A program made the translations under genes and the position numbers. Of a stretch of DNA of 64,000 nucleotides, positions 1-8,977 are shown one piece after another. The stretch is from contig NZ_JACHGF010000013.1 of assembly GCF_014202275.1 (NCBI RefSeq), forward strand, positions 1-64,000. Direction: 5' to 3'. Under the pieces are notes generated by a model, which saw only the letters and a program-made list of their open reading frames with translations, searched no databases and was not told where the DNA came from. The DNA is from Rhabdobacter roseus (GTDB lineage Bacteria > Bacteroidota > Bacteroidia > Cytophagales > Spirosomataceae). The number at the start of each line of letters is the position of its first letter. Position 1 is the first letter of the stretch.

Positions 1-1
1 A

Positions 2-559
2 ATTTCGTCCAACCCCTACCTGCGGCTCGCCCGGCAGGAGCTCCTCATCGCGAGCCGGTCCACGGACCTGGAAAAAACGACCCTGCTTCCCCAGTTCAAA
101 GTGGGGTACCTCAACCAGTCGCTGATCGGCGATTACCGCCGCAACGGTGCGGACGTGTTCTATGGGGCGGGCAAACGCTTCCACAGCGTCGAGGCGGGGC
201 TGGCCATACCCATTTTCCGGGGCGCGTCCAAAGCGCGGATCGAGGCGGGCAGGATCAGCGAGGAACTCGCCCGCAATCAACTGGCCGTGGCGGAGATTCA
301 ACTCGGCACCCAACTGAGGCAGGCGGTGCGTGCTTACCAGGCCACCGAACAGAGCCTGACTCTGTACGAGGAGCAGAACCTGCCTCTGGCTGGGGAGATC
401 CGGGCGAAAGCCACTCTGGCCTACGAGGCGGGTGAGATCGGCTATCTCGAGTTCGCCCAGGCCCTCAACCGGGCGCTGGACATTCAGTCGCGGTACCTGG
501 ACCTGCTCGATGAACACAACCGGGTCGTCATCGAAATAGAATTCCTGCTGGGCCAGTGA
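2..559 (+). CDS. TolC-like outer-membrane efflux protein, C-terminal part (partial)
   Basis: The reading frame is open from the first bases, so the gene begins before the window. The visible 185 residues carry the helical repeat typical of TolC/CusC/CzcC efflux proteins: an NPYLRLARQE helix, a LLPQFKVGYLNQSL strand, a VEAGLAIPIF strand, then a long helix pair ending in GEIGYLEFAQALNRA. The product would form the outer-membrane channel of a heavy-metal efflux system. In Bacteroidota this domain is often fused to the C-terminus of the CzcA/CusA RND pump, so it may be the tail of such a fusion; the start lies outside the window. The CzcB-like adaptor gene follows after 48 bp. Confidence 0.8.
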   Translation: MSSNPYLRLARQELLIASRSTDLEKTTLLPQFKVGYLNQSLIGDYRRNGADVFYGAGKRFHSVEAGLAIPIFRGASKARIEAGRISEELARNQLAVAEIQLGTQLRQAVRAYQATEQSLTLYEEQNLPLAGEIRAKATLAYEAGEIGYLEFAQALNRALDIQSRYLDLLDEHNRVVIEIEFLLGQ

Positions 560-607
560 CCAGCCCGCGCATACACCCCATTTTTTATACATAAAGACAA
601 GAACCAA

Positions 608-1783
608 ATGAAAAACCTACTGATTATCCTGGCCCTGCTGGCGGGCCTTTTCGCCTGTGACAATACCCCGACGACGGAAGTCGAGGGCGGGGAGGCCACC
701 TCAGCACCCCATGAGGAGGGGGACGAAAACCGGGTCGAGCTGACCAAAGCGCAGTACGAGACGGCGGGGATCGCCACCGGCCTGGTGACGGAGCGCAGCC
801 TGAGCGGCACGGTGGTGGCCAACGGCGTCATCGACACTCCCCCCCAGAACCTGGTCAGCATTTCGGCCCCTTACGGCGGCTTCGTCCGCAGCACCGACCT
901 GCTGCAGGGCAAGCGGGTGCGGAAAGGGCAGGTGGTGGCCACCATCGAGAACCCCGACCTCATCAAGATGCAGCAGGACTACCTCGAGACGGCCAGCCAA
1001 CTGGAATACGCCGAACTCGAACTCGCCCGCCAGACCGAACTGAGCCGCGAGAACGTCAACGCCCGCAAGGTGCTGCAGCAGGCCACGGCGGACGCCAAGA
1101 CCCAGAAAGCCCGGCTGGCGGGATTGAAGGGGCGGCTGCAAATCGCCGGCATTAGCCCCAAGTCGTTCGCCGACGGCAACTTGGTGACCCGATTCCCGGT
1201 CGTTTCGCCCATCAGCGGGTCGGTGACGGTGGTCAACGTCAACCTGGGCATGTACGTCAACCCGACCGATGTCATGTTCGAGATCGTGGACACGGAGCAT
1301 TTGCACGTGGAAATTTCCGTCTTCGAGGACGACGTGCCGAAAATAAAGATCGGCCAGACCATCCGCTTCACGCTCAGCAACGATCCGGCGAAACAGCACC
1401 TGGCCAAGGTGTACCTGATCAACCAGAAAATAAACGAGGACCGCACCGTCAGGATCCACGGCCACCTCGACCACGACGACCACGGCATGCTGCCCAACAA
1501 CTTCGTGCGGGCCGTGATCGAGACTGGTGCCAGCCCAGTGCCCGCCCTGCCGGAGGAGGCGATCGTGGATTTCGAGGGCAGGCCCTACATCTTCGTCCGG
1601 GCCGATTCCGCCGACAACCGCACTTTCGAGATGGTGGAGGTAGCCCGGGGCGTGACGGAAAACGGCTACGCGCAGGTGACGCTGCCGAAGGATTTCGACC
1701 GAAGCCGTGAAGTCGTAATGAAGGGAGCCTATGCCCTGTTGTCGAAACTTAAAAATTCGGAGGAGGAGGGGGAAGGCCACTGA
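608..1783 (+). CDS. CzcB/CusB-type RND efflux periplasmic adaptor lipoprotein
   Basis: 391 residues. A lipoprotein-type signal ends at Cys17 (LAGLFAC). A first beta-barrel/lipoyl half follows (SAPYGGFVRSTDLLQGKRVRKGQ), then a helical hairpin at about 115-180, a second lipoyl half (VVSPISGSVTVVNVNLGMYV) and the CzcB-type C-terminal part. HGHLDHDDHGMLPN at about 285 is the usual conserved stretch of cation-efflux adaptors. The protein would bridge the inner-membrane RND pump and the outer-membrane channel encoded just upstream. The context (TolC-like gene before, Zn/Cd-type ATPase after) favours divalent Zn/Cd/Co over copper, but the substrate is inferred. Confidence 0.88.
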   Translation: MKNLLIILALLAGLFACDNTPTTEVEGGEATSAPHEEGDENRVELTKAQYETAGIATGLVTERSLSGTVVANGVIDTPPQNLVSISAPYGGFVRSTDLLQGKRVRKGQVVATIENPDLIKMQQDYLETASQLEYAELELARQTELSRENVNARKVLQQATADAKTQKARLAGLKGRLQIAGISPKSFADGNLVTRFPVVSPISGSVTVVNVNLGMYVNPTDVMFEIVDTEHLHVEISVFEDDVPKIKIGQTIRFTLSNDPAKQHLAKVYLINQKINEDRTVRIHGHLDHDDHGMLPNNFVRAVIETGASPVPALPEEAIVDFEGRPYIFVRADSADNRTFEMVEVARGVTENGYAQVTLPKDFDRSREVVMKGAYALLSKLKNSEEEGEGH

Positions 1784-1792
1784 CAATGACCC

Positions 1793-2413
1793 ATGGAACA
1801 AATCATTCTGGGCGGCATCGTCCTCAGCTTCATCCACGCGGTAATCCCCAGCCACTGGCTGCCCTTCGTCACGATTGGCAACGCCCGGGGATGGGATCGG
1901 GCGACCCTATTGCGAACCACTTTCCTGGCGGGTACCGCCCACACGCTGAGCACCACGATTTTCGGCCTGCTGGTCAGCTACGCGGGGTTCCAGCTCTCCG
2001 GCAGCCAGCAACTGATCGCCGGGCGAATTGTCCCGCTGCTGCTGTTGATCCTCGGGCTGTGGTTTGTCATGCAGCATTACCTGGGCCACTCCCACACCCA
2101 TCTGGAAGCGGGGAATGCAAGGGGCAGAAGCCACCGACGGCTGCTGCTGTCGCTGGTGGTCGTCATGTTCTTTTCGCCCTGTTTCGAGATCAGCGCTTAT
2201 TTCCTCAGCGCGGGGACGATGAGCTGGCGCGCCGTGGCCGTGTTGGCAGCCTTATATAATGTCCTCACCCTGGCCGGCATGCTCGCAATGGTCGGGCTGG
2301 GACAGCGGGGGCTGGAGAAGCTGGACATCGGCTGGCTGCGGCACAACGAGCAACTTATCACCGGGATGACGCTCTGCGGGCTGGCGGCCTTTAATTTTTT
2401 CACTGAATTTTAA
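1793..2413 (+). CDS. small multi-pass membrane protein of a metal efflux operon
   Basis: 206 residues with about six hydrophobic segments. The ATG is preceded by a purine-rich AGGAGGAGGGGG about 20 bp upstream, inside the end of the adaptor gene. Conserved-looking polar motifs lie in membrane segments: HAVIPSHWLPF near the N-terminus, GTAHTLSTT at about 45, and a histidine patch HYLGHSHTHLE at about 95. This layout recalls small NicO/HupE-like nickel-cobalt transport proteins, but I cannot assign it to a family with certainty. Its place between the efflux adaptor and a Zn/Cd ATPase, with very short gaps, argues for co-transcription and a role in metal export. Confidence 0.7.
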   Translation: MEQIILGGIVLSFIHAVIPSHWLPFVTIGNARGWDRATLLRTTFLAGTAHTLSTTIFGLLVSYAGFQLSGSQQLIAGRIVPLLLLILGLWFVMQHYLGHSHTHLEAGNARGRSHRRLLLSLVVVMFFSPCFEISAYFLSAGTMSWRAVAVLAALYNVLTLAGMLAMVGLGQRGLEKLDIGWLRHNEQLITGMTLCGLAAFNFFTEF

Positions 2414-2428
2414 GAAACCCAATAAACC

Positions 2429-4336
2429 ATGATACAAAAACCAGTAAAAAAACACGATTCCCACCGCCACGGGGGCGAGGCCAGCGACTGGCTCACCCAC
2501 TGGCCATTGCTGCTGTCGCTGCTCATCCTGGCGGTGATGCTCACCGCCGAATACGGCTTCGGGGCCGTGCCCGGCGAACTGCCGCGCCTGGCAATTTACC
2601 TTACCGCTTACTTATTGGCAGGTTACAAGGTGCTGGACTTGGCCTTTAGGAAGGCCAGGCGGCTCGACATATTCAACGAGTTCTTCCTGATGAGCGTGGC
2701 CACCCTCGGCGCGTTCGCCATTGGGGAGTACAGCGAAGGCGTGGCGGTCATGGTGTTCTACGCCATCGGCGAGTGGTTCCAGGACGCCGCCGTGAACCGG
2801 GCCAAGCGAAGCATCAAGGCCCTGCTCGACATCCGGCCCGACACCGTGGATGTGATCCGTCAGGGAAGGGTGCAGACGGTGGAACCCTCTGAAGTCGAGA
2901 TAGGCGAGGCCATCCAGGTAAAGCCCGGCGAGAAGGTGGCGCTGGACGGTGAGCTGCTGTCCGAGCGGGCCACCTTCAACACCGCTGCCCTGACGGGTGA
3001 GAGCAAACCCGATTCCAAAGAAAAGGGCGAGCAGGTGCTGGCCGGGATGATCAACCTGAACACCGTGGCCGAGGTGAATGTCCGCGCCTTGTTCCGCGAC
3101 AGCAAGCTCAGCCGTATCCTGGAAATGGTGCAGGACGCCACGGCCCGCAAGTCCCGCACCCAGCTTTTCATCTCCCGGTTCGCCAAAGTTTACACGCCCA
3201 TCGTGTTTGCGCTGGCTGTCCTGCTGGTGGTGCTGCCCTACTTCTTCGTTTCCGACTACGTCTTCCGGGACTGGCTCTACCGGGGCCTGGTCTTTCTGGT
3301 GATAAGCTGCCCATGCGCCCTGGTGGTCTCGATCCCGCTGGGTTACTTCGGGGGCATCGGGTTGGCTTCGAAGAACGGCATCCTGTTCAAGGGTTCCAAC
3401 TTCCTCGACGTGATGACGGGAGTGGACACGGTGGTCATGGACAAGACCGGAACCCTCACCAAAGGGGTGTTCAACGTGCAGGAAGTGGTGGCCGACGGCA
3501 TTGACGAAAAGGAACTGGTCAGGCTCACTGCCGCCATTGAGAGCAAGTCTACTCACCCGATTGCGCTGGCCGTCACCCGTTACGCCGGGAATAGCCCGGA
3601 AGGGGCCGAGGTAGGGGACGTGGAGGAAGTGCCGGGCCACGGCTTGAAAGGAACCGTGGACGGCAGGGAGGTGCTGGCCGGAAACACCAGGCTGCTGCGC
3701 AAGTTTGGGGTGAAGTACGACGGGGCCATTGACCGGGAGGCCGATACGGTGGTGGTCGTGGCGGTGGACGGGCGGTATGCGGGCTACATCCTCATTTCTG
3801 ACGAGATCAAGGAGGATGCGAAACAAACGGTCGAACAACTCAGTGAAATGGGCATCAGGTCGGTCATGCTGAGCGGCGACAAGCAGAGCGTGGTGGAGAA
3901 GGTGGCCCGCACGGTCGGGATGGACGAGGCCTTCGGCGACTTGCTGCCCGAGGACAAGGTGAAAAAGGTCGAGGTGCTGAAAAACGAGGGGAGGCACATC
4001 GCCTTTGTCGGCGACGGGGTCAACGACGCCCCGGTGATCGCCCTGGCCGACGCCGGGATTGCCATGGGCGGCCTGGGCAGCGACGCCACCATCGAGACGG
4101 CGGACATCGTCATCCAGAATGACCAGCCCGCTAAAATCGTGACAGCCATTAAAATTGGCAAGATCACCAAGGGCATCGTGTGGCAGAACATCGGACTGGC
4201 GATGGGAGTGAAGGTGATTGTGCTGCTGCTGGGGGCAGGCGGCGTGGCCACACTCTGGGAGGCCGTCATCGCCGATGTCGGCGTGGCCCTGCTGGCCATT
4301 ATGAACGCGGTCAGGATCCAGAGGAAATCGGTCTGA
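2429..4336 (+). CDS. P1B-2-type Zn/Cd/Pb-translocating P-type ATPase
   Basis: 635 residues. It has an actuator TGES loop (ALTGESKPD), a CPC metal-binding membrane motif (SCPCALVVSIPLG, first Cys at about 294), a phosphorylation site DKTGTLTKG (Asp about 338), the P1B-specific HP dipeptide (STHPIAL) and a GDGVNDAPV hinge. The last membrane helices carry a Lys (GVKVIVLLLG) and an Asp (IADVGVALL), as in ZntA/CadA-type P1B-2 pumps. There is no N-terminal HMA domain; instead a short His-containing tail (KKHDSHRHGG). It should export Zn2+/Cd2+/Pb2+ from the cytoplasm, complementing the Czc-type pump encoded upstream. It is the last clear gene of the operon. Confidence 0.92.
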   Translation: MIQKPVKKHDSHRHGGEASDWLTHWPLLLSLLILAVMLTAEYGFGAVPGELPRLAIYLTAYLLAGYKVLDLAFRKARRLDIFNEFFLMSVATLGAFAIGEYSEGVAVMVFYAIGEWFQDAAVNRAKRSIKALLDIRPDTVDVIRQGRVQTVEPSEVEIGEAIQVKPGEKVALDGELLSERATFNTAALTGESKPDSKEKGEQVLAGMINLNTVAEVNVRALFRDSKLSRILEMVQDATARKSRTQLFISRFAKVYTPIVFALAVLLVVLPYFFVSDYVFRDWLYRGLVFLVISCPCALVVSIPLGYFGGIGLASKNGILFKGSNFLDVMTGVDTVVMDKTGTLTKGVFNVQEVVADGIDEKELVRLTAAIESKSTHPIALAVTRYAGNSPEGAEVGDVEEVPGHGLKGTVDGREVLAGNTRLLRKFGVKYDGAIDREADTVVVVAVDGRYAGYILISDEIKEDAKQTVEQLSEMGIRSVMLSGDKQSVVEKVARTVGMDEAFGDLLPEDKVKKVEVLKNEGRHIAFVGDGVNDAPVIALADAGIAMGGLGSDATIETADIVIQNDQPAKIVTAIKIGKITKGIVWQNIGLAMGVKVIVLLLGAGGVATLWEAVIADVGVALLAIMNAVRIQRKSV

Positions 4337-4360
4337 AACATCCGGTCTTCCGGCACCCCC

Positions 4361-4531
4361 ATGATTGAAAAAGGGGAAATACATTTTATAGATTACAAAC
4401 CGTTCGGCGTGAGCCGGGAGTACGAGCAATTCCGTCCCTGGAAGTCGGTGGAAAAGTCCATGAAGACAGTCGAATTCGAGGAACTGTACCTGGGGGCTGC
4501 CTACCGCTGCACGGGTGAAAGAAGACCCTGA
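4361..4531 (+). CDS. small hypothetical protein, 56 residues
   Basis: An ATG reading frame of 56 codons sits 24 bp after the ATPase gene on the same strand. The predicted protein starts MIEKGEIHFIDYKPFG, is acidic and aromatic-rich and ends GAAYRCTGERRP. No family is recognised. It could be a small co-transcribed protein, a truncated end of a larger gene, or chance. The rest of the stretch up to the convergent porin gene at 4640 holds nothing clear. Confidence 0.3.
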   Translation: MIEKGEIHFIDYKPFGVSREYEQFRPWKSVEKSMKTVEFEELYLGAAYRCTGERRP

Positions 4532-4639
4532 ATCGTCAGGCCTGGCAGGGTGACGATGGTAGCTACCCACAGCTCCAAGCAGTTTTCTCTGCTGGACACG
4601 CAGGTCATCATTGGCGGGCAGTATTCACCCACAAAAAAG

Positions 4640-5896
4640 TTAGAAATAAGTAGAGAAGCCAACCTGAAAGATGGCCGTGCGGGCGGGCGGGTTGCCCAGT
4701 ATATCGGTGTCCCACTGGTAGCGGTAGTTGGCCCGAATCACCGTGGTGGGCGACGGACGGAAACTAATGGCGGGTACAACGGACCAGATTTCATCGTAGA
4801 TGTTTTCGTTCGTTTCGTTGAATGTGCCTACGTTATAGTCCACACGCTCTAAGCGGGCCGCCACGTTCAGTGTGGCCGTGTTCCAGCCCAGCATCCGGCC
4901 CCGCAGCACCGGCTGCACCACATCAAGCCAGCCCCCCTGCTGACGACGGCCAAACTGCTGTGAATAGGTGGAAGGTACATCTACCCGCGCCCAGACAAAC
5001 TCGCCATTGAGATACGTGCGCGAGCCGGGCAGCACCGTATTGAAATCCACCGCCCATACATCGACCCGCCTACGCTGATCCAGAACCAGGCCGTCGTCCC
5101 GAAATTTATTGTACACGCCCCCCATCCACGACAAACCAATTTCCCCGAATTTGCGCCGTTTTACGGCTGCTTTCAGCGTAACCAGAGGCACCCCGTTGAA
5201 ACTCTCCTCGAATCGGTTGGGGTTGACCTTGGCTGCGGGCAGGAACGTCCGGTTTTGCGTATTGGCGATGATTGAATTGTCAAAGCCGTTGGTCAGGTAA
5301 CATTCGTAGGCAAATACCCAGTTGCGGGTGTATTTTTTTCCGTATAGCCCAAATCCCACGTTACTGAAGGTGGAGGGAATAATACGGGTGGATGAGAGGG
5401 GCCGGTCAACGAATTCCCATTTGGGGCCGTCGTGATTCTGGTTGAACGAGCCAATCGGATTCATCAGGATGCCGGTACGCAGGTTGAGCAGGGAGTTGAA
5501 CTGGAAATCGACCGAGGCAAATTCGATATTGATTTCTTTGGTACCGTCTTCAAACTCGATTTCAGTCAAAAACTTGATGCGCCGGTTGATGGTCGCAGCC
5601 ATGAAAATCGTCATCCGGCGCATCTGAAACGACAGCCCCTCACTAACCCCGTCGGTATTGGCGTACTGCGTGTTGGCTTCCACGTAGCCCCCTTTCGAAA
5701 TGGGCAGTTTGCCGGGCCGCAGAAAGGGCCGGTTATAAACGGCATCAAGGTTCATCTTTTCGTCTTTGGGCGTATGCAGCGTCGTATCCCGGCCAAACAG
5801 CGCGTCCATTTTGGCATTGCTGGTCGTATCGACTGGAACCTGACCAAAGATCGATGTGGCGACCAGCAGGCATACGGGTAAAAGTTTGTTTCTCAT
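4640..5896 (-). CDS. outer-membrane porin (phosphate-selective porin O/P-like)
   Basis: 418 residues. An N-terminal signal peptide (MRNKLLPVCLLVATSIFG) is followed by a periplasmic stretch and a barrel with alternating amphipathic strands ending in the aromatic residue expected of a barrel (GFSTYF). Segments such as GYVEANTQYANTD, FLTEIEFEDGTKEINIEFASVDF and LNLRTGILMNPIGSFNQNHD resemble porin O/P proteins, which in Bacteroidota are often only called porin. It follows the Rieske gene by 5 bp and closes a three-gene minus-strand operon with a di-haem cytochrome. It may let the substrate or ligand of that redox module into the periplasm; this is inference. Confidence 0.75.
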   Translation of the reverse strand: MRNKLLPVCLLVATSIFGQVPVDTTSNAKMDALFGRDTTLHTPKDEKMNLDAVYNRPFLRPGKLPISKGGYVEANTQYANTDGVSEGLSFQMRRMTIFMAATINRRIKFLTEIEFEDGTKEINIEFASVDFQFNSLLNLRTGILMNPIGSFNQNHDGPKWEFVDRPLSSTRIIPSTFSNVGFGLYGKKYTRNWVFAYECYLTNGFDNSIIANTQNRTFLPAAKVNPNRFEESFNGVPLVTLKAAVKRRKFGEIGLSWMGGVYNKFRDDGLVLDQRRRVDVWAVDFNTVLPGSRTYLNGEFVWARVDVPSTYSQQFGRRQQGGWLDVVQPVLRGRMLGWNTATLNVAARLERVDYNVGTFNETNENIYDEIWSVVPAISFRPSPTTVIRANYRYQWDTDILGNPPARTAIFQVGFSTYF

Positions 5897-5901
5897 GTAA
5901 G

Positions 5902-6363
5902 TCAGGCGATAAGGATGTAAATTTTCTGGTTATCAGCCGTTACACGGTAAGCTGTGAGGTCCCGGTCGGCGGGGCCTTCCGTTACGTGGCCCTGCGCATC
6001 GTATTCACTACCGTGGGCTGGGCAGGTGAGAAAGCCCTCGTGGGCGTTCAGCTCGTTGCCCTGGTGCGAACACTTCATCAATACAGCCGTGAAGGCGTCG
6101 CCCGTGCGGTGCAGATAAATAGGAAAGGTCTGACCCGGCAGCTCCACCAGCACGTAGTTGCGCAGCGTGGTCACTCCCTTTTTGCTCACCTGCTCGAATT
6201 CGCTCCGGCTGAGTTCAATGGTTTTCCCTTTTAAGACGGGCTTCTGTGCGTAGTACACGCTTCTGCAACTGCTCACCAGCACCGGAAGCCCCGCTGCTGC
6301 CAGGCAAACGGCTCCGCAGGTCTTCAAAAATGTTTGCCGGTCGAGTTTATCCGGTGTCCTCAT
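5902..6363 (-). CDS. Rieske [2Fe-2S] lipoprotein
   Basis: 153 residues. The N-terminus (DRQTFLKTCGAVCLAAAG...VSSC) is an export signal ending in a lipobox-like Cys, with only one Arg in the usual twin-arginine position. The Rieske cluster ligands are clear: CSHQGNEL, then CPAHGSEYD about 18 residues later (C-x-H and C-x-x-H). The protein is small, like stand-alone Rieske ferredoxin domains, not a full bc1 Rieske subunit. It should be a membrane-attached periplasmic electron carrier. The gene lies 11 bp after a di-haem cytochrome gene and 5 bp before a porin gene, so all three are probably one transcript. Confidence 0.88.
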   Translation of the reverse strand: MRTPDKLDRQTFLKTCGAVCLAAAGLPVLVSSCRSVYYAQKPVLKGKTIELSRSEFEQVSKKGVTTLRNYVLVELPGQTFPIYLHRTGDAFTAVLMKCSHQGNELNAHEGFLTCPAHGSEYDAQGHVTEGPADRDLTAYRVTADNQKIYILIA

Positions 6364-6374
6364 GAAGAATAGGT

Positions 6375-7574
6375 TTAGAGTGATTTAAGAAATGCAATGA
6401 CATCAGCCTGACTGGCAGCGGGCATTTCCTCGAAACGCTTTTGAATGCTGGCAGCCTCACCACCGTGCATCCTGATGGCTTCCCTAATACTGCGTGCCCG
6501 TCCGTCGTGCATAAGATACACCTGCCCGCCCTGCGAATTTTGGGCCAGCCCCAGTCCCCACAGCGGGGGGGTACGCCACTCGGCTCCGCCAGCGGAGCCT
6601 TCCGTGTAGCCATCGTCCAGGCCCGGCCCCATGTTGTGCAGGAGCAGGTCTGTGTAGGGATGAAATTCGGTGTTGGCCAAGGCTGCCACGGGCGAGTATC
6701 CCGTTTTCAGCGTTTGTTTGTGGCAGCTTTCACAACCTGTTTGCACGAACAACTGCTGGCCTCTCAATACGGCAGGGTCATCAGGGTTGCGCTGGATGGG
6801 TGCTTTTAGCGTTTGCAAGTAGAAGACTACATCCCGCACTTTCCTGTCCGATACTTCGGGATCGATGGATTTGAGCGTGTACACGTCACTCGGATCAAAA
6901 GTCGACGTGATGCCCATGTCCTGGTTGTAGGCTACCACCGTCTGATGAAACAGGTTGTAAACACTGCCTTTTTTACCAAAGCGCGTTATATACCGATCTC
7001 CCTGCCGCCTGCTGTTCGGGCGGGGCGTAACGTAGCCGGGCAACAGGTTCCAGTTTGGGTGTCCCCGCACCCCATCGGGGTTCTTGGCGTTGGCAGCGGC
7101 CATACCCAGAATATCTTCGTCGCTTACCAGTTCAAGGTAGCCCAGCCCGGAGTTGCTGGGCGGGGTAAACTTAGCAAAGGGAGTTCCTTCGGGCAGTTGC
7201 TCAGGTTCATAGCCCGGAATGGCCCGGTTCTGTATTTGAAACCCGTGGTCGAACTCGTTTTGACCCAAGCTATCGGTGTGGCCAAAGCGAATCAACGTGG
7301 TAAAGGGATGTCCTTTACCATCACCAGGGTGGCAACTGCCGCAGCTATTGGCCACGAACACCGGCCCAAGTCCCGTCTCAGGCGTGAATATTTCATCGTT
7401 GAAGGCAATGTCACCAGCCAGGTGCCGGGCCGATTGCGCCGGGGTAAGTCCTGCTACCGGACCATCGAGTAGTTCGTCTTCCCTGGGGGCGGTGGGACCC
7501 ATTTCCTTGCAGGCAATAATGGCAAAGACAAACGACGCGACACTAAGTAGAAATGAAAGAGTAGTTTTTCTCAA
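6375..7574 (-). CDS. di-haem cytochrome of the DHOR (thiol oxidoreductase-like) family
   Basis: 399 residues. A lipoprotein signal ends at FAIIAC. Two c-type haem sites are visible: CGSCH at about 78 in the N-terminal half and CESCH at about 282 in the C-terminal half, the spacing typical of the di-haem oxidoreductase family related to cytochrome c peroxidase (MauG-like). The start is a TTG at 7574; no ATG gives the signal peptide. It is the first gene of a minus-strand operon with the Rieske and porin genes. A redox role in the periplasm is well supported by the haem motifs; the substrate is unknown. Such genes also occur in iron-uptake loci with imelysin, which is absent here. Confidence 0.85.
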   Translation of the reverse strand: MRKTTLSFLLSVASFVFAIIACKEMGPTAPREDELLDGPVAGLTPAQSARHLAGDIAFNDEIFTPETGLGPVFVANSCGSCHPGDGKGHPFTTLIRFGHTDSLGQNEFDHGFQIQNRAIPGYEPEQLPEGTPFAKFTPPSNSGLGYLELVSDEDILGMAAANAKNPDGVRGHPNWNLLPGYVTPRPNSRRQGDRYITRFGKKGSVYNLFHQTVVAYNQDMGITSTFDPSDVYTLKSIDPEVSDRKVRDVVFYLQTLKAPIQRNPDDPAVLRGQQLFVQTGCESCHKQTLKTGYSPVAALANTEFHPYTDLLLHNMGPGLDDGYTEGSAGGAEWRTPPLWGLGLAQNSQGGQVYLMHDGRARSIREAIRMHGGEAASIQKRFEEMPAASQADVIAFLKSL

Positions 7575-7651
7575 AATAAACTGATCGTATGTGGTTGAAT
7601 GCCAATGGTTAAATAGGGTAAGATTAACAGCGGGGTTAACGAAACCATCAG

Positions 7652-7659
7652 CAAATGTA
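7652..7659 (-). promoter_or_regulatory. candidate -7 promoter element (TAnnTTTG) for the di-haem/Rieske/porin operon
   Basis: On the minus strand the bases read TACATTTG, a perfect match to the Bacteroidota -7 consensus TAnnTTTG, about 78 bp before the di-haem start codon. The stretch 7575-7903 between the di-haem and CDF genes has no gene; it is AT-rich from about 7610 to 7760 and also contains a terminator hairpin. No convincing TTG -33 element was found at the expected distance. Confidence 0.4.
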
Positions 7660-7806
7660 GCAAGAATATTTATAATCTAAATATAATTTTAGACTAGCCA
7701 AAAAAATAATCAGAACTTGATAGAAAATTATTTTCGACTTGCCGATTTATTCTACTGCCATATTGAGCCCATCGTCTGGCAAAACAAGAAGTTCAGAGGT
7801 AACAAC

Positions 7807-7843
7807 AAAACACCCCGCAACCTGTGGGATTGCGGGGTGTTTT
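7807..7843 (-). terminator. hairpin terminator after the CDF gene
   Basis: A 14-bp perfect inverted repeat (AAAACACCCCGCAA / TTGCGGGGTGTTTT) with a 9-base loop lies 61 bp after the CDF stop codon. T-rich sequence follows on both strands, so it may work in both directions. Confidence 0.8.
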
Positions 7844-7903
7844 TGGCCTACCCTACGGGCTGGTTGCGGTGTTCAGGCGAGATCGGCAGATGACGGCTGG
7901 CGT

Positions 7904-8923
7904 TTACAGCTTATGCTGTTCCATTTCCGCCTGGACGATGGCCCGCTCCAGAGCCTCCTCCCTGCTGCAGTTCGTCCGGGCGTGGCGGTCCTCAGCCAAG
8001 CGCAGCACCTTGTTGCGGACACCGTCCTCCAGCGGGTCGAGCCGGTGTGCCTGGTTCTCGAAGAGTTTTTCAACGTACCGGGTGAACTCCTCGAAGTCGA
8101 TGGTAACGTGTTCCGTGTCCAGATCCCCGAAAACACCCAGAATCTCCTGCCTGAGGGCTTTCTGTCGGGCCGGGGTCAGATCCCCGGTCTTAACATGGAG
8201 GGTGACCACCAGTTTCTTCTGGGTCAGCCCCCAGACGTGGAAGTGGCGGATTAGCTCCACCCCGTCCAGGCACAGCACCTTTTGCTCAAGCAGAGGCACG
8301 TTCACGCCTTCCGGCACCCTTTGAAGAAAAATCTTCACCACATCGACCAATTTGAACGAGATCATGACCAGCACCGCCAGGTTGATGACAATGGCCAGGA
8401 TGGGGTCGAGGATGGGCAGTTCCTTGAACAGCAGGATAATGCTGACGGCCAGTACCGCCAGCCAGCCGAGCGAATCCTCCAGCAGGTGGATGGTCATGAC
8501 CTGCTTGTTGAGGGATTTGCCTGATCTGAGTTTCCAGACCCCGATTCCGTTCAGGACGATGCCCAGCACGGCGATTCCGATCATCCACGGCACGTCGGGC
8601 ATCTGCGGGTCAAGGATGCGCCGGATGCTGGCGTAGAATATGTAAACGGCCCCCAGCACCAGCACGAGTGCGTTCACCAGGGCACCCAAAAGGGAAAAAC
8701 GCTGATAGCCGTAGGTGTACCGCTCGTTGCTTTTTTCCTTTTCGGCTTTATGCTCGAAGTACCAGCCCAGCCCCAGGGAGAGGCTGTCGGCGAAATCGTG
8801 CAGCGAGTCGGCGATGATGGCGATGCTCCCGGAGATCAGCCCCCCGGCCAGTTCCAGCACGGTGAAGGCCAGGTTAAGGAAAAAGGCCGTTTTGGTGCTG
8901 CTGCTTTTATTGTCTTTCGGCAT
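7904..8923 (-). CDS. cation diffusion facilitator (CDF) family transporter
   Basis: 339 residues from the ATG at 8923 (MPKDNKSSS). An upstream in-frame ATG at 8953 would add ten residues. Six membrane helices are visible. The second carries the metal site DSLHDFADSLSLG and the fifth HLLEDSLGWLAVL, the two HD-type tetrahedral sites of zinc-exporting CDF proteins. The C-terminal cytoplasmic domain (HVWGLTQKKLVVTLHVK) matches the CDF ferredoxin-like fold. There is no His-rich loop. It would exchange cytoplasmic Zn2+, Cd2+ or Co2+ for protons. The gene follows the P1B-4 ATPase gene on the same strand by 54 bp, which suggests joint expression. Confidence 0.92.
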   Translation of the reverse strand: MPKDNKSSSTKTAFFLNLAFTVLELAGGLISGSIAIIADSLHDFADSLSLGLGWYFEHKAEKEKSNERYTYGYQRFSLLGALVNALVLVLGAVYIFYASIRRILDPQMPDVPWMIGIAVLGIVLNGIGVWKLRSGKSLNKQVMTIHLLEDSLGWLAVLAVSIILLFKELPILDPILAIVINLAVLVMISFKLVDVVKIFLQRVPEGVNVPLLEQKVLCLDGVELIRHFHVWGLTQKKLVVTLHVKTGDLTPARQKALRQEILGVFGDLDTEHVTIDFEEFTRYVEKLFENQAHRLDPLEDGVRNKVLRLAEDRHARTNCSREEALERAIVQAEMEQHKL

Positions 8924-8977
8924 CGGGTTTAGTGCGGGTTGTGAAAATAACAATCAGCGGTTTCAGGCTCCTCATTC

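Noticed and set aside
2612-4570. Minus-strand open frame of 652 codons opposite the P1B-2 ATPase
   Set aside because: Antisense shadow; the ATPase has every catalytic motif.
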